A DNA stretch of 64,000 bases from Bradyrhizobium nitroreducens (GCF_002776695.1 NZ_LFJC01000003.1:5921550-5985549), one strand, 5' to 3'; shown: positions 8,228-16,348, counted from the first letter of the stretch. The notes: generated by a model from the letters alone, not told the origin. Translations and numbers: made by a program.

Positions 8228-9043
8228 ATGGCGCAGAATTCAGGTCTGATGCAAGGCAAGCGGGGCGTGATCCTCGGCCTTGCCAACAACCGCTCGATCG
8301 CCTGGGGCATCGCCAAGGCATGCCATGCCGCCGGCGCCGAGCTCGCCTTCACCTATCAGGGCGATGCGCTGAAGAAGCGCGTCGAGCCGCTCGCCGCCGA
8401 GATCGGTGGTCTCGTGCTCGGCCATTGCGACGTCACCGATGCCGCGACCATCGACGCCGCGTTCGCGGTGCTGAAGGAGAAGTGGGGCAAGATCGATTTC
8501 CTGGTGCACGCGATCGCCTATGGCGAGCAGCTCGACGGCCGCTACGTCGACACCACGGCGGAGAACTTCTCCAAGTCGATGCTGATCTCCTGCTACTCGT
8601 TCACGGCCGTGGCGCAGCGCGCCGAGAAGCTGATGACGGACGGCGGCTCGCTCATCACCCTCAGCTACTACGGCGCCGAGAAGTGGATGCCGCATTACAA
8701 CGTGATGGGCGTCGCCAAGGCTGCGCTCGAAGCCAGCGTGCGCTATCTCGCCGCCGATCTCGGCGAGAAGAACATCCGCGTCAACGCGATCTCGGCAGGC
8801 CCGATCAAGACGCTCGCGGCATCAGGCATCGGCGACTTCCGCTATATCCTGAAGTGGAACGAGAACAATTCGCCGATGCGGCGCAACGTGTCGACCGAGG
8901 ACGTCGGCGGCAGTGCGCTGTATCTCCTCTCCGACCTTTCGCGCGGCGTCACCGGCGAGGTGCATCACGTCGATTCCGGCTATCACGTGCTCGGCATGAA
9001 GCGCCCGGACGCGCCGGACATTTCGTTCGGCGGCAAGGACTGA
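8228..9043 (+). CDS. fabI: Enoyl-[acyl-carrier-protein] reductase (NADH) FabI
   Basis: A 271-residue enzyme of the FabI branch of the SDR superfamily, catalysing the final reduction in each fatty-acid elongation cycle. Diagnostic features are GLANNRSIAWGIAKA at the nucleotide-binding start, the atypical catalytic Tyr-x6-Lys (YNVMGVAK near 155), and SAGPIKTLAASGI in the substrate loop. Length is standard. The phosphatase gene follows 12 bases later and may be co-transcribed. Confidence 0.96.
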   Translation: MAQNSGLMQGKRGVILGLANNRSIAWGIAKACHAAGAELAFTYQGDALKKRVEPLAAEIGGLVLGHCDVTDAATIDAAFAVLKEKWGKIDFLVHAIAYGEQLDGRYVDTTAENFSKSMLISCYSFTAVAQRAEKLMTDGGSLITLSYYGAEKWMPHYNVMGVAKAALEASVRYLAADLGEKNIRVNAISAGPIKTLAASGIGDFRYILKWNENNSPMRRNVSTEDVGGSALYLLSDLSRGVTGEVHHVDSGYHVLGMKRPDAPDISFGGKD

Positions 9044-9055
9044 TCTTCAGCCGGA

Positions 9056-9655
9056 ATGCCCGTGCCCACGATCTATTATCTTCGCCACGGCGAGACCGAG
9101 TGGAACGCGCTCGGCAGGCTTCAGGGCACCAAGGACATTCCGCTGAATGCGCGCGGGCGCGGCCAGGCCGTCCAGGCGGGCAGCATTCTCGCCGACCTGT
9201 TCAAGCGCGAGGGGCGCGACAAGGCGGCGCTGCCTTACGTGTCGAGCCCGCTAGGCCGTGCGCGCCAGACCATGGAGCTCGCGCGCGGCAGGCTCGAACT
9301 GCCGGTTGCAGAATACGCGGTCGATGACCGGCTGCGCGAGATAGGCTACGGCACGTGGGAAGGGCTGACGCTGGCCGAGAGCGAGGCGGCCGATCCCGAC
9401 GTGTACGCCCGGCGCCTCGCCGACAAATGGTCCGTGGGCCCCGCCGGCGGGGAGACCTATGCCGACGTTCAGGTCCGCGTGCGCGCCTGGTACGACCAGC
9501 TGCAGACCGACACCGTCGCGGTCGCCCATGGCGGGACATGCCGGGCCTTGATGGTTTCGCTCGGGCTGGAGACCCCGGTCAGCGCGGCCGAGCTCTATAT
9601 CGAGCAGGGCGCGGTCTACGTGTTTCGCGACGGGCGGCTGGAGAAGTTCAGTTAA
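9056..9655 (+). CDS. Histidine phosphatase family protein (phosphoglycerate-mutase-like)
   Basis: A 199-residue member of the histidine phosphatase superfamily. The phosphoacceptor motif LRHGE is at 9-13, the Arg cluster SSPLGRARQT at about 62-71, and the second catalytic His lies in VAHGGTCRAL near 158. The substrate is not determined by sequence; cofactor-dependent phosphoglycerate mutase or a broad phosphatase role are both possible. It follows fabI closely. Confidence 0.9.
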   Translation: MPVPTIYYLRHGETEWNALGRLQGTKDIPLNARGRGQAVQAGSILADLFKREGRDKAALPYVSSPLGRARQTMELARGRLELPVAEYAVDDRLREIGYGTWEGLTLAESEAADPDVYARRLADKWSVGPAGGETYADVQVRVRAWYDQLQTDTVAVAHGGTCRALMVSLGLETPVSAAELYIEQGAVYVFRDGRLEKFS

Positions 9656-9670
9656 GCCGGCCGCGTTGCC

Positions 9671-9761
9671 CGTCATGCCCGGGCTTGTCCCGGGCATCCA
9701 CGCACTAACTCGCTCGTGGCGGCCCAGAACGTGGATGGCCGGGACAAGCCCGGCCATGACG
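9671..9761. repeat. Bradyrhizobium-type inverted repeat pair
   Basis: The left arm (9671-9702, CGTCATGCCCGGGCTTGTCC and onward) is the near-exact inverse of the right arm (9730-9761, ending GGACAAGCCCGGCCATGACG). Each arm also contains its own small hairpin. I recall this element as abundant between genes in Bradyrhizobium. It can form a long stem and probably insulates transcription between the phosphatase gene and aroC. Confidence 0.65.
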
Positions 9762-9803
9762 ACTGTGGGACCATTTGACCCCCCATTCAGATCGCGTTAC
9801 GTC

Positions 9804-9839
9804 ACGTTGACATTTAACATTTGCGTTGCATGTCAACGT
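9804..9839. promoter_or_regulatory. Perfect 10-bp inverted repeat before aroC
   Basis: ACGTTGACAT (9804-9813) and ATGTCAACGT (9830-9839) are perfect inverse copies separated by an A/T-rich 16-base spacer, ending 16 bases before the aroC start codon. It could be an operator or a leader hairpin next to the ribosome binding site. No known regulator is assigned. Confidence 0.4.
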
Positions 9840-9855
9840 TAGGCGGCAGTTCGGC

Positions 9856-10941
9856 ATGTCCTTCAACACCTTCGGCCACATGTTCCGCGTCACCACCTTC
9901 GGCGAGAGCCACGGGGTGGCAATCGGCTGCGTGGTCGACGGCTGCCCGCCGATGATCCCGCTCTCCGAGGCCGACATCCAGGGCGATCTCGACCGCCGCC
10001 GTCCCGGCCAGTCGCGCTTCACCACCCAGCGCCAGGAGCCGGACCAGGTGAAGATCCTGTCGGGCGTGATGGCGCATCCGGAGACCGGCGTGCAGGTGAC
10101 GACGGGCACGCCGATCGGGCTCCTGATCGAGAACACCGACCAGCGCTCGAAGGACTATTCCGAGATCAAGGACAAGTTTCGTCCCGGCCATGCCGACTTC
10201 ACCTATGAGGCCAAATACGGCCTGCGCGACTATCGCGGCGGCGGCCGCTCCTCGGCGCGCGAGACCGCGACGCGCGTTGCCGCCGGCGCCATCGCGCGAA
10301 AAGTGATACCGGACGTCAGGGTGCGGGGCGCGCTGGTGCAGATCGGCCCGCACAAGATCGACCGCGGCAAATGGGACTGGGACGAGATCGCCAAGAATCC
10401 GTTCTTCTGTCCGGACAAGGACAAGGCCGCGTTCTTCGAGACCTATCTCGACGGCATCCGCAAAAGCGGCTCGTCGATCGGCGCTGTCATCGAGGTCGTC
10501 GCCGAGGGCGTGCCGGCGGGCCTTGGCGCGCCGATCTACGCCAAGCTCGATTCCGATCTGGCGGGTGCGATGATGACCATCAACGCGGTGAAGGGCGTCG
10601 AGATCGGCGCCGGCTTCGGCGCGGCCGAGCTCACCGGCGAAGAGAACGCCGACGAGATGCGCACCGGCAATGACGGCACGCGCTTCCTGTCGAACCATGC
10701 CGGCGGCGTGCTGGGCGGCATCTCCACGGGGCAGCCGATCGTGGTGCGCTTTGCGGTGAAGCCGACCTCGTCGATCCTGCAGCCGCGCCTCACCGTCGAC
10801 CGCCACGGCGCCGACACCGAGATCTTCACCAAGGGCCGCCACGATCCCTGCGTCGGCATCCGCGCCGTCCCCGTCGGCGAGGCCATGATGGCCTGCGTGC
10901 TGGCCGACCATTTCCTGAGGCATCGCGGGCAGGTCGGCTGA
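9856..10941 (+). CDS. aroC: Chorismate synthase
   Basis: A 361-residue enzyme converting EPSP to chorismate, the end of the shikimate pathway, using reduced FMN. Family signatures are GHMFRVTTFGESHG at the N-terminus, the Arg-rich RRRPGQSRFTTQRQEPD (about 46-62), GGGRSSARETATRVAAGA (about 130-147) and RHDPCVGIRAVPVGEAM near the C-terminus. I chose the start at MSFNTF; an ATG ten codons upstream is in frame but lies inside the inverted repeat. Confidence 0.97.
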   Translation: MSFNTFGHMFRVTTFGESHGVAIGCVVDGCPPMIPLSEADIQGDLDRRRPGQSRFTTQRQEPDQVKILSGVMAHPETGVQVTTGTPIGLLIENTDQRSKDYSEIKDKFRPGHADFTYEAKYGLRDYRGGGRSSARETATRVAAGAIARKVIPDVRVRGALVQIGPHKIDRGKWDWDEIAKNPFFCPDKDKAAFFETYLDGIRKSGSSIGAVIEVVAEGVPAGLGAPIYAKLDSDLAGAMMTINAVKGVEIGAGFGAAELTGEENADEMRTGNDGTRFLSNHAGGVLGGISTGQPIVVRFAVKPTSSILQPRLTVDRHGADTEIFTKGRHDPCVGIRAVPVGEAMMACVLADHFLRHRGQVG

Positions 10942-10993
10942 TCGCAGCATCTTGTCGCTGGCGGGATCGCTGCCGATCCGGCACGATGAAGCC

Positions 10994-12187
10994 ATGAGCA
11001 CCGTTTCATATCGTGATGTCGTCGACTGGCTGATCTCGGCGCGGCACCCCGTGGACAACCCCGAGGGTTGGATGACCGAGTGCTGCGAGCGCATGGTCGA
11101 GGCCGGACTGCCACTCTGGCGCGTCGGAGTCTTCATCCGGACGCTGCATCCGGAGGTGTTCGGCCGCAACTTCATCTGGACCGAGGGCGTCTCGGGGATC
11201 CAGATGGGCACGGTCGACTTCGAAATCCAAACCACCCCGGAGTTCCAGGCCAGTCCCCTCAGCATCGTGTTCAGCGACGAGGTCGAGGTGAGGGGCAATC
11301 CGCATGGTCCCGAGGCCGAGCGCTTTCCGGTCCTGCTCGATCTCAGGAACGAGGGCGCGACCGACTATCTGGCGCTGCCGCTTCACTTTCTCGACGGCAC
11401 GCTTCACGCGATGAGCGTGAGCACACGGCAGCCTGGCGGCTTCGATCCGGAGCAGATCGCGGCGCTGCGCGTGATCATCGAACCGCTGGCGCGCATCATC
11501 GAGATCATCTCGCAGCGCCGGACCGCGGAGATGCTGCTCGACACCTATGTCGGCAACAGCGCCGGCGCGCGCATCCTCGGCGGCCAGATCCGGCGCGGCC
11601 ACAACGACACCATGCAGGCCGCGATCTGGCTGTCGGATCTGCGCGGCTTCACCGCGCTGTCGGACCGGCTGCCGCCCGAAACGGTGGTCCAGATCCTCAA
11701 CCGCTATTTCGACTGTCAGGTCACCGCGATCCGGGGCCACGGCGGCGAGGTGCTGAAATTCATGGGCGACGGCCTGCTCGCGGTGTTTCCGATCGACGAA
11801 TATGTCGGCGATGCCGCGCATGTCAGCGCGCGCGTGCTGGAGGCGGCGCGCGAATCCCGCGCCAGCGTCGAGGCTCTGGCCTTTCCGGTCGGCGACATCG
11901 TCGAGCGCTTCCGCTTCGGCGTCGCGCTGCACATCGGCAACATCCTCTACGGCAATATCGGCGGCGGCAACCGGCTCGACTTCACCTGCATCGGACCCGC
12001 CGTCAATCTCGCCGCGCGGCTGGAGAAGATCGCAGGCAAGCTCGGCCGCACTGTCGTGGCATCGGAGGGATTTGTGAAAGTCTGCCGCCACGACTGGCGT
12101 GAACTCGGCGAATTTCCGATCGCGGGATTTTCGAAGGCGCAGCGCGTGTATGGGCTCGCCGAGGAGACTCGGGCGGCGGTCGTCTGA
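10994..12187 (+). CDS. Class III adenylate/guanylate cyclase
   Basis: A soluble protein of 397 residues. The N-terminal half (about 1-185) looks like an unassigned sensory region. The C-terminal class III cyclase domain (about 190-390) has WLSDLRGFTALSDRLP (metal-binding Asp), GGEVLKFMGDGLLAVF (second metal Asp, and Lys for adenine selection) and FTCIGPAVNLAARLE (transition-state Asn/Arg). The Lys and the upstream Asp in RLDFT favour ATP over GTP, so the product is probably cAMP. I prefer ATG 10994 over the TTG 42 bases upstream. The convergent clpS gene ends 3 bases later. Confidence 0.88.
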   Translation: MSTVSYRDVVDWLISARHPVDNPEGWMTECCERMVEAGLPLWRVGVFIRTLHPEVFGRNFIWTEGVSGIQMGTVDFEIQTTPEFQASPLSIVFSDEVEVRGNPHGPEAERFPVLLDLRNEGATDYLALPLHFLDGTLHAMSVSTRQPGGFDPEQIAALRVIIEPLARIIEIISQRRTAEMLLDTYVGNSAGARILGGQIRRGHNDTMQAAIWLSDLRGFTALSDRLPPETVVQILNRYFDCQVTAIRGHGGEVLKFMGDGLLAVFPIDEYVGDAAHVSARVLEAARESRASVEALAFPVGDIVERFRFGVALHIGNILYGNIGGGNRLDFTCIGPAVNLAARLEKIAGKLGRTVVASEGFVKVCRHDWRELGEFPIAGFSKAQRVYGLAEETRAAVV

Positions 12188-12190
12188 GCG

Positions 12191-12496
12191 CTATTCCTCC
12201 GGCTCGGTCGTGAACAGCAGCGGATAGCCCTTGGCGCGGCCGGCGTCGGTGGCGCGGGTGGCCTTGGTCTCGGCGACGTCCTTGGTGAATACCGCAACGA
12301 CGCAGGCGCCCAGCTTGTGGGCGGTGATCATCACCTTGTAGGCCTGATCCTCGGTCATGCGGAACTCGGCCTTCAGGATCATGGTGACGAATTCGCGCGG
12401 CGTATAGTCGTCGTTGATCAGGATGACCTTGTGCAGCTTCGGCCGCTCGACCTTGATCCTGGTCCGCGTCTTCGGCTTGGTGACGGTGTTGTTCAT
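12191..12496 (-). CDS. clpS: ATP-dependent Clp protease adaptor ClpS
   Basis: A 101-residue adaptor that delivers N-degron substrates to ClpAP. The core is typical: ILINDDYTPREFVTMILKAEF with the Asn-Asp pair that binds the N-terminal residue, and AHKLGACVVAVFTKDVAETK. It is the last gene of the minus-strand fluoride-type operon, 43 bases after the DUF190 gene with no terminator hairpin visible. Many alphaproteobacteria carry clpS next to clpA; no clpA is in this window, so this copy may be a second, relocated one. Confidence 0.95.
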   Translation of the reverse strand: MNNTVTKPKTRTRIKVERPKLHKVILINDDYTPREFVTMILKAEFRMTEDQAYKVMITAHKLGACVVAVFTKDVAETKATRATDAGRAKGYPLLFTTEPEE

Positions 12497-12539
12497 TCCG
12501 CCTCCTGGACGCGGTGGGCTGGGGTTGCTGCCGGAGCGA

Positions 12540-12881
12540 TCAGCTCGCGGCTTTCTCACCATATTGCAGGACCTGCACCTTCTCCAAGGTGATCAGGCCG
12601 CTCGACATCATGCCATCCAGGATGGGCAGGAATGCGTTGATGTTGTCCTCGCTGTCGACGATCTCGATCAGCAGCGGCAGATCTTCCGACAGCCGCAGGA
12701 TCTTCGAGGTGTGCAGCCGGCTCGACTTGCCGAATCCCATGGGACCACGCAGCACGGTGGCGCCGGCGAGGTGCCGCTCGCGCGCCGTCATCACGATCGC
12801 TTCATAGAGTGGCTTGCCGTCGAAATGATCGCTCTCGCCGATGAAGATCCGGAGCGAAACGGCCTGATTGGGAATTTGCAT
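12540..12881 (-). CDS. DUF190 family protein (fluoride operon accessory)
   Basis: A 113-residue cytoplasmic protein of the DUF190 family, which is PII-like in fold and often encoded beside crcB. Visible landmarks are LRIFIGESDHFDGKPLYEAIV, GATVLRGPMGFG (a PII-like T-loop region) and DLPLLIEIVDSEDNINAFLP. It starts 2 bases after the upstream crcB gene ends, so translation is coupled. A role in sensing or gating fluoride export is suggested only by context. Confidence 0.88.
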   Translation of the reverse strand: MQIPNQAVSLRIFIGESDHFDGKPLYEAIVMTARERHLAGATVLRGPMGFGKSSRLHTSKILRLSEDLPLLIEIVDSEDNINAFLPILDGMMSSGLITLEKVQVLQYGEKAAS

Positions 12882-12883
12882 GC

Positions 12884-13306
12884 TCAGCTCCTTGTCAAGC
12901 GGTTGTAGCGGCTCGCCATCATATGGCCGAGCCAGACCGACACCAGCCAGCAGATCACGGATGCGGCGATGTAGGCGAGCGCCGTGTATTTCATGCCGCC
13001 GTGGAACAGGCGGAAGGTCTCGAGGCTGAAGGTCGAAAAGGTGGTGTAGCCGCCGCAAAACCCGGTCATGACGAATTGCCGGTGCTCGGGCCGCGCCAGC
13101 ATGCGGCCGTCCGGGCCGGTCAGCGTCGCGTAGAAGCCGATGATCAGCGAGCCCGTCGCGTTGATGAACAGTGTCGCGAAGGGAAAGCCCGGTCCGGTGT
13201 CGAGCGCGAGCCCGACCAGATAACGCGTCAGACCCCCGACGATGCTGCCCGCGGCGACCCAGGCATAGAGCATCGCAGTGCGCCAGCGTTCGGCGGGAGA
13301 GTTCAT
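12884..13306 (-). CDS. crcB: Fluoride channel subunit CrcB/FluC, copy 1
   Basis: A 140-residue, four-helix membrane protein that exports fluoride as a dual-topology or paired dimer. It has GGLTRYLVG, the pore Asn in FINATGSLIIGF, and the intact signature GFCGGYTTFSTFSLE (about 83-97), whose two Phe line the fluoride path. It lies 6 bases after the second crcB gene, so the two probably form a heterodimer. Confidence 0.95.
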   Translation of the reverse strand: MNSPAERWRTAMLYAWVAAGSIVGGLTRYLVGLALDTGPGFPFATLFINATGSLIIGFYATLTGPDGRMLARPEHRQFVMTGFCGGYTTFSTFSLETFRLFHGGMKYTALAYIAASVICWLVSVWLGHMMASRYNRLTRS

Positions 13307-13312
13307 CGGCCG

Positions 13313-13702
13313 CTAGCCTCCCAGTCCGTCCGCAAGCAGGAAACCGCAACTGACCGCGGCAAGGCACAGCCCGACCGAGAATACGACGTTGCCGAGTGCG
13401 TGGATCGGCTCGCCGCTCCGCGCGAGCGTCAGCGTCTGCAGGCTGAACGAGGACACCGTGGTGTAGCAGCCGAGAAAGCCTGTTACGGCGAACAGCCATG
13501 GATCGGGCGCGGCGAAGGTCGAGCCGGGATGGGTCGCCAGCGCGCCGAAAATGCCGATCAGGAAGGCGCCGGAGACGTTGATGGTCATGGTGCCCCACGG
13601 AAACGTCTCGCCCAGCCGCCGCGCGATCGCACCGGAGACGAAGTAGCGCGCGCAGCCGCCCAGCACGCTGCCGATCATGATCGCGATTGCTCCGCTCAGC
13701 AC
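13313..13702 (-). CDS. crcB: Fluoride channel subunit CrcB/FluC, copy 2 (altered pore motif)
   Basis: A 129-residue CrcB paralogue with four membrane helices: GGCARYFVSG, INVSGAFLIGIF and GFLGCYTTVSSFSLQ. In the signature the first of the two pore phenylalanines is Val (TTVSSF instead of TTFSTF), while copy 1 keeps both. This fits heterodimeric pairs in which one subunit has a degraded pore. The start is GTG, 9 bases after GGGAGG. The MFS gene stops 16 bases upstream. Confidence 0.93.
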   Translation of the reverse strand: MLSGAIAIMIGSVLGGCARYFVSGAIARRLGETFPWGTMTINVSGAFLIGIFGALATHPGSTFAAPDPWLFAVTGFLGCYTTVSSFSLQTLTLARSGEPIHALGNVVFSVGLCLAAVSCGFLLADGLGG

Positions 13703-13718
13703 GATGCACAGCCTCCCG

Positions 13719-14930
13719 TCATGCTTTGTCCTCCGTGGCCAGTCCGTTGCCGACGGCGAGCAGCCCCAGAAGTGAGATCAGCGCGAAGCCGAGCCCGGCC
13801 AGGAACGTGCCGATCGGACCATAGGCGTCCCACAGCGCGCCGGCGATCACGCTCGCGGCCAGCAGTGCCAGGCCCGTGAACAGGTTGAAATAACCGAACG
13901 CGGTGCCGCGCAGGCTGGGCGGTGCGGCGTCGGCGACGAGCGCCGAGAGCAGGCCTTGCGTCAATCCCATATGCAGGCCCCACAGCACGATACCGAGCGC
14001 GAGGCCTGCGAGATTCGCCAGCAGCGCGAGGGCGAGATCGGCGCCGGCGAGGAAGACGAGGCCGAGCGCGAGCAGGCCGGTCCGGTTGATGCGGTCCGAC
14101 AGCACGCCGGCTGGATAGGCCGACAGCGCGTAGACGATGTTCATCAGCACCAGCACCGCCGGCACCCACATCGCGTTGAGCCCGATGTTCTGCGCGCGCA
14201 GGATCAAAAATGCTTCGCTGAAGCGCGCGAGCGTGAAGACGACGCCCACGGCGACGACGCGCCAATAGACCGCGCCGAGCTGCCGCATCGCGGCGAGATT
14301 GAGCGGGTTCTTGGCAGGCTCCCGGCTTGGGTCCGGCTCCGGCTCGCTCACGGCGAAGGCGATCAGGCCGAAGGACAGGAAGGCAGGCAGCACGGCGAAC
14401 CAGAAGACGAGGGCGAAATTGTCTGCCGTCCACCACATCAGACCGATCGCCATGAGCGGCCCGACGAAGGCGCCGATGGTGTCGAGCGATTGCCGCAGGC
14501 CGAAGCTTGCGCCGCGCAGGCCGCGAGGTGCGATATCGGCGATCAGCGCATCGCGCGGCGCGCCGCGGATGCCCTTGCCGACGCGGTCGATGAAGCGGGC
14601 CGCCACCAGCCATCCGACGCTGGGCGCCAGCGGAAACAGCGGCTTGGTGAGGGCGGCAAGGCCATAGCCGAGGGCGGCGAGCAGCTTGCGGCGGCCGAGC
14701 CAGTCCGACAGCGCGCCGGAAAAGATCTTGGTGATCGAGGCCGTCGCTTCCGCAATGCCCTCGATGAAGCCGACGGTCAGCGTCGAGGCGCCGAGCACGG
14801 TGACGAGATACACCGGCAGCAGCGCGTGGATCATCTCGGAGGAGACGTCCATCAGCATCGAGACGAAGCCCAGTACCCAGATCCCCCTGGGCAGCGCGCT
14901 ACGTGCCGTATTCGGTGTCGTCGTCGTCAC
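13719..14930 (-). CDS. MFS transporter heading a fluoride-riboswitch operon
   Basis: A 403-residue, 12-helix major facilitator protein. It shows the MFS A-motif-like loop (GALSDWLGRRKLL, about 65-77), a second DRVGKGIRGAPRDALIADI loop and a repeat in the second half (GVLSDRINRTGLL). I chose the GTG beginning VTTTTPN; a TTG nine codons upstream also lies in frame but overlaps the terminator hairpin. It is the first gene after a fluoride riboswitch and terminator and before two crcB genes, so it is probably fluoride-induced. Whether it moves fluoride, a counter-ion or a fluorinated compound is unknown. Confidence 0.9.
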   Translation of the reverse strand: MTTTTPNTARSALPRGIWVLGFVSMLMDVSSEMIHALLPVYLVTVLGASTLTVGFIEGIAEATASITKIFSGALSDWLGRRKLLAALGYGLAALTKPLFPLAPSVGWLVAARFIDRVGKGIRGAPRDALIADIAPRGLRGASFGLRQSLDTIGAFVGPLMAIGLMWWTADNFALVFWFAVLPAFLSFGLIAFAVSEPEPDPSREPAKNPLNLAAMRQLGAVYWRVVAVGVVFTLARFSEAFLILRAQNIGLNAMWVPAVLVLMNIVYALSAYPAGVLSDRINRTGLLALGLVFLAGADLALALLANLAGLALGIVLWGLHMGLTQGLLSALVADAAPPSLRGTAFGYFNLFTGLALLAASVIAGALWDAYGPIGTFLAGLGFALISLLGLLAVGNGLATEDKA

Positions 14931-14955
14931 GTCTTCGCCTTTGTCACCAGACAAC

Positions 14956-14979
14956 AAAAAACCCGCCAGCGGCGGGTTT
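14956..14979 (-). terminator. Intrinsic terminator serving as riboswitch expression platform
   Basis: On the minus strand AAACCCGCC-GCT-GGCGGGTTTTTT forms an 8-9 bp GC-rich stem with a 3-base loop and a run of six T. It lies between the fluoride aptamer and the MFS start codon, 26 bases before GTG, so it can only act on the leader transcript. Fluoride binding would be expected to prevent its formation. Confidence 0.9.
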
Positions 14980-15027
14980 GTCCATGCTCCCGCCGAAGGC
15001 AGAGGCTCAAAGATTGCCCCTCCTCAA

Positions 15028-15103
15028 GCAGGAGTCATCAGCCCACTACGGTCCAAGATTCGGGTTCAAGGCCGCCGGGCGGTTGTCGGGGGACTCCATC
15101 CCC
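15028..15103 (-). promoter_or_regulatory. Fluoride riboswitch (crcB motif) aptamer
   Basis: Read on the minus strand, P1 is GGGG-AUGGAGU-CCCC. It is followed by an A-rich joint and AACCGCCC (start of P2), a variable insert, then GGGCUGAUGACUCCUGC. The loop GGAGU pairs with the downstream ACUCC to make the pseudoknot that defines this class, and the conserved CUGAUG and CUCCU(G/A)C are present. It precedes a terminator and an operon with two crcB genes, which independently supports the assignment. Confidence 0.93.
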
Positions 15104-15115
15104 ATCTGTGCGGCC

Positions 15116-15143
15116 AACCTAGCACGGAAATCGCGTCGGACAA
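15116..15143 (-). promoter_or_regulatory. Candidate sigma-70 promoter for the fluoride operon
   Basis: On the minus strand TTGTCC (-35) is separated by 16 bases from TAGGTT (-10), which would place the transcript start just 5' of the fluoride aptamer. The rest of the 14931-15318 gap, beyond aptamer and terminator, shows no gene. Confidence 0.4.
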
Positions 15144-15318
15144 GTGGGCGTGACAGCGTCTCCACATCGCACGTGTTTCGACGGCGCAAGCATGGCAGCG
15201 GGGTGGCAGCTTTGCGCAATGCGCGAATTCCTAACTCGAATGTGAAGCGCAGGCGATCTTCGCGCTTTGCGGCAAGGCGATTGCATGTCACCATCACGTC
15301 ATACGACGGGAGGCTGCG

Positions 15319-16182
15319 ATGCGCTTGCTGTTCTCGATCGGGGCTGTACTGGTTGCCGGCATGTTTGCCGGAGGGGACGTCGCGGGCATCGCGGCACCAG
15401 GGCCGAAATTCGAGCCGCCCAAAACGCAACCGCAGCGGCTTGCGGCCGACAGAGACGCGCAGACGGTCGACGTCGAGCTGATCCTCGCGGTCGACGTGTC
15501 CTATTCCATGGACATGGACGAGCTCGCGATCCAGCGCGAAGGCTATGCGCAGGCGATCCAGTCGAAGGAGTTTCTCCAGGCGCTGAAGCTCGGCCCGAAC
15601 GGCCGGATCGCGGTGACCTATTTCGAGTGGGCCGCCTCGAGCGACCAGAAGATCATCATTCCCTGGCGGCTGGTCGACGGCCCGGAGACGGCCGATGCGG
15701 TCGCCGCCGAGATCATGAAGACGCCGATCCGGCGCGCCTCGCGCACCTCGATCTCGGGCGCGATCATGTTCGCGATGCCGCTGTTCGACGAGGATCCCTA
15801 TCGGGGCTTGCGCCGCGTCATCGACATTTCCGGCGACGGCCCCAATAACAATGGCGGCCCGGTCACGGTGGCGCGCGATGCCGCGCTGGAGAAGGGTATC
15901 GTCATCAACGGGCTGCCGATCATGGTCAAGGAGCCGTCCTATTCGACCATGGATATCGACAATCTCGATCTCTACTACGAGGACTGCGTCGTCGGCGGTC
16001 CCGGCTCCTTCGTCATCACGATCAAGGATCGCGACAAGTTCAAGGAGGCGATCCGCACCAAGCTGCTGATGGAGGTGGCCGGCCGTACGCCCGAGCGTCC
16101 GGTGATGCGGGTTGCGGACAAGGAGCCGCGAGTCAATTGCCTGATCGGCGAGAAGATCTGGTCGGACCGCTGGGGGCGCTGA
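15319..16182 (+). CDS. DUF1194 secreted protein with VWFA-like fold
   Basis: A 287-residue protein with a signal peptide (first 25 residues), then a von Willebrand factor A-like domain (about 55-250). The MIDAS metal motif is visible as DVSYSMD (D-x-S-x-S), and a second aspartate lies in ISGDGPNNNGG. This is the DUF1194 family of alphaproteobacterial exported proteins, of unknown function; a metal-dependent adhesion or partner-binding role follows from the fold. It stands alone. Confidence 0.85.
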   Translation: MRLLFSIGAVLVAGMFAGGDVAGIAAPGPKFEPPKTQPQRLAADRDAQTVDVELILAVDVSYSMDMDELAIQREGYAQAIQSKEFLQALKLGPNGRIAVTYFEWAASSDQKIIIPWRLVDGPETADAVAAEIMKTPIRRASRTSISGAIMFAMPLFDEDPYRGLRRVIDISGDGPNNNGGPVTVARDAALEKGIVINGLPIMVKEPSYSTMDIDNLDLYYEDCVVGGPGSFVITIKDRDKFKEAIRTKLLMEVAGRTPERPVMRVADKEPRVNCLIGEKIWSDRWGR

Positions 16183-16226
16183 AGGCCACGGCTGAGACCT
16201 TTTGCCCATCCAGCCGGCAGTTGAGT

Positions 16227-16241
16227 TTAACGGCTCGTTAA
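16227..16241. promoter_or_regulatory. CtrA-type box TTAA-N7-TTAA
   Basis: TTAACGGCTCGTTAA is a perfect TTAA-N7-TTAA, the binding pattern of the cell-cycle regulator CtrA of alphaproteobacteria, and also a perfect inverted repeat. It lies 107 bases upstream of the duplicated-domain protein gene and 45 bases after the DUF1194 gene, in a gene-free spot. Confidence 0.5.
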
Positions 16242-16348
16242 CCGGCGCGGGTCCCTAATCGCATGGTTTCTGTTCGTTTCCGGTCGGCATCCCGACATTG
16301 CCGAGGCGGACGAAAGCGGGTTTGTCAGGCCCGTCCCCGAGCAATCCA

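Noticed and set aside
9814..11298. 494-codon minus-strand frame opposite aroC
   Set aside because: Antisense to aroC with its full signature; no domain of its own.
12540..13709. One long minus-strand frame across DUF190, crcB and crcB (389 codons)
   Set aside because: It is a frame accident; DUF190 starts at MQIPNQ and the two crcB genes lie in other frames with their own motifs.
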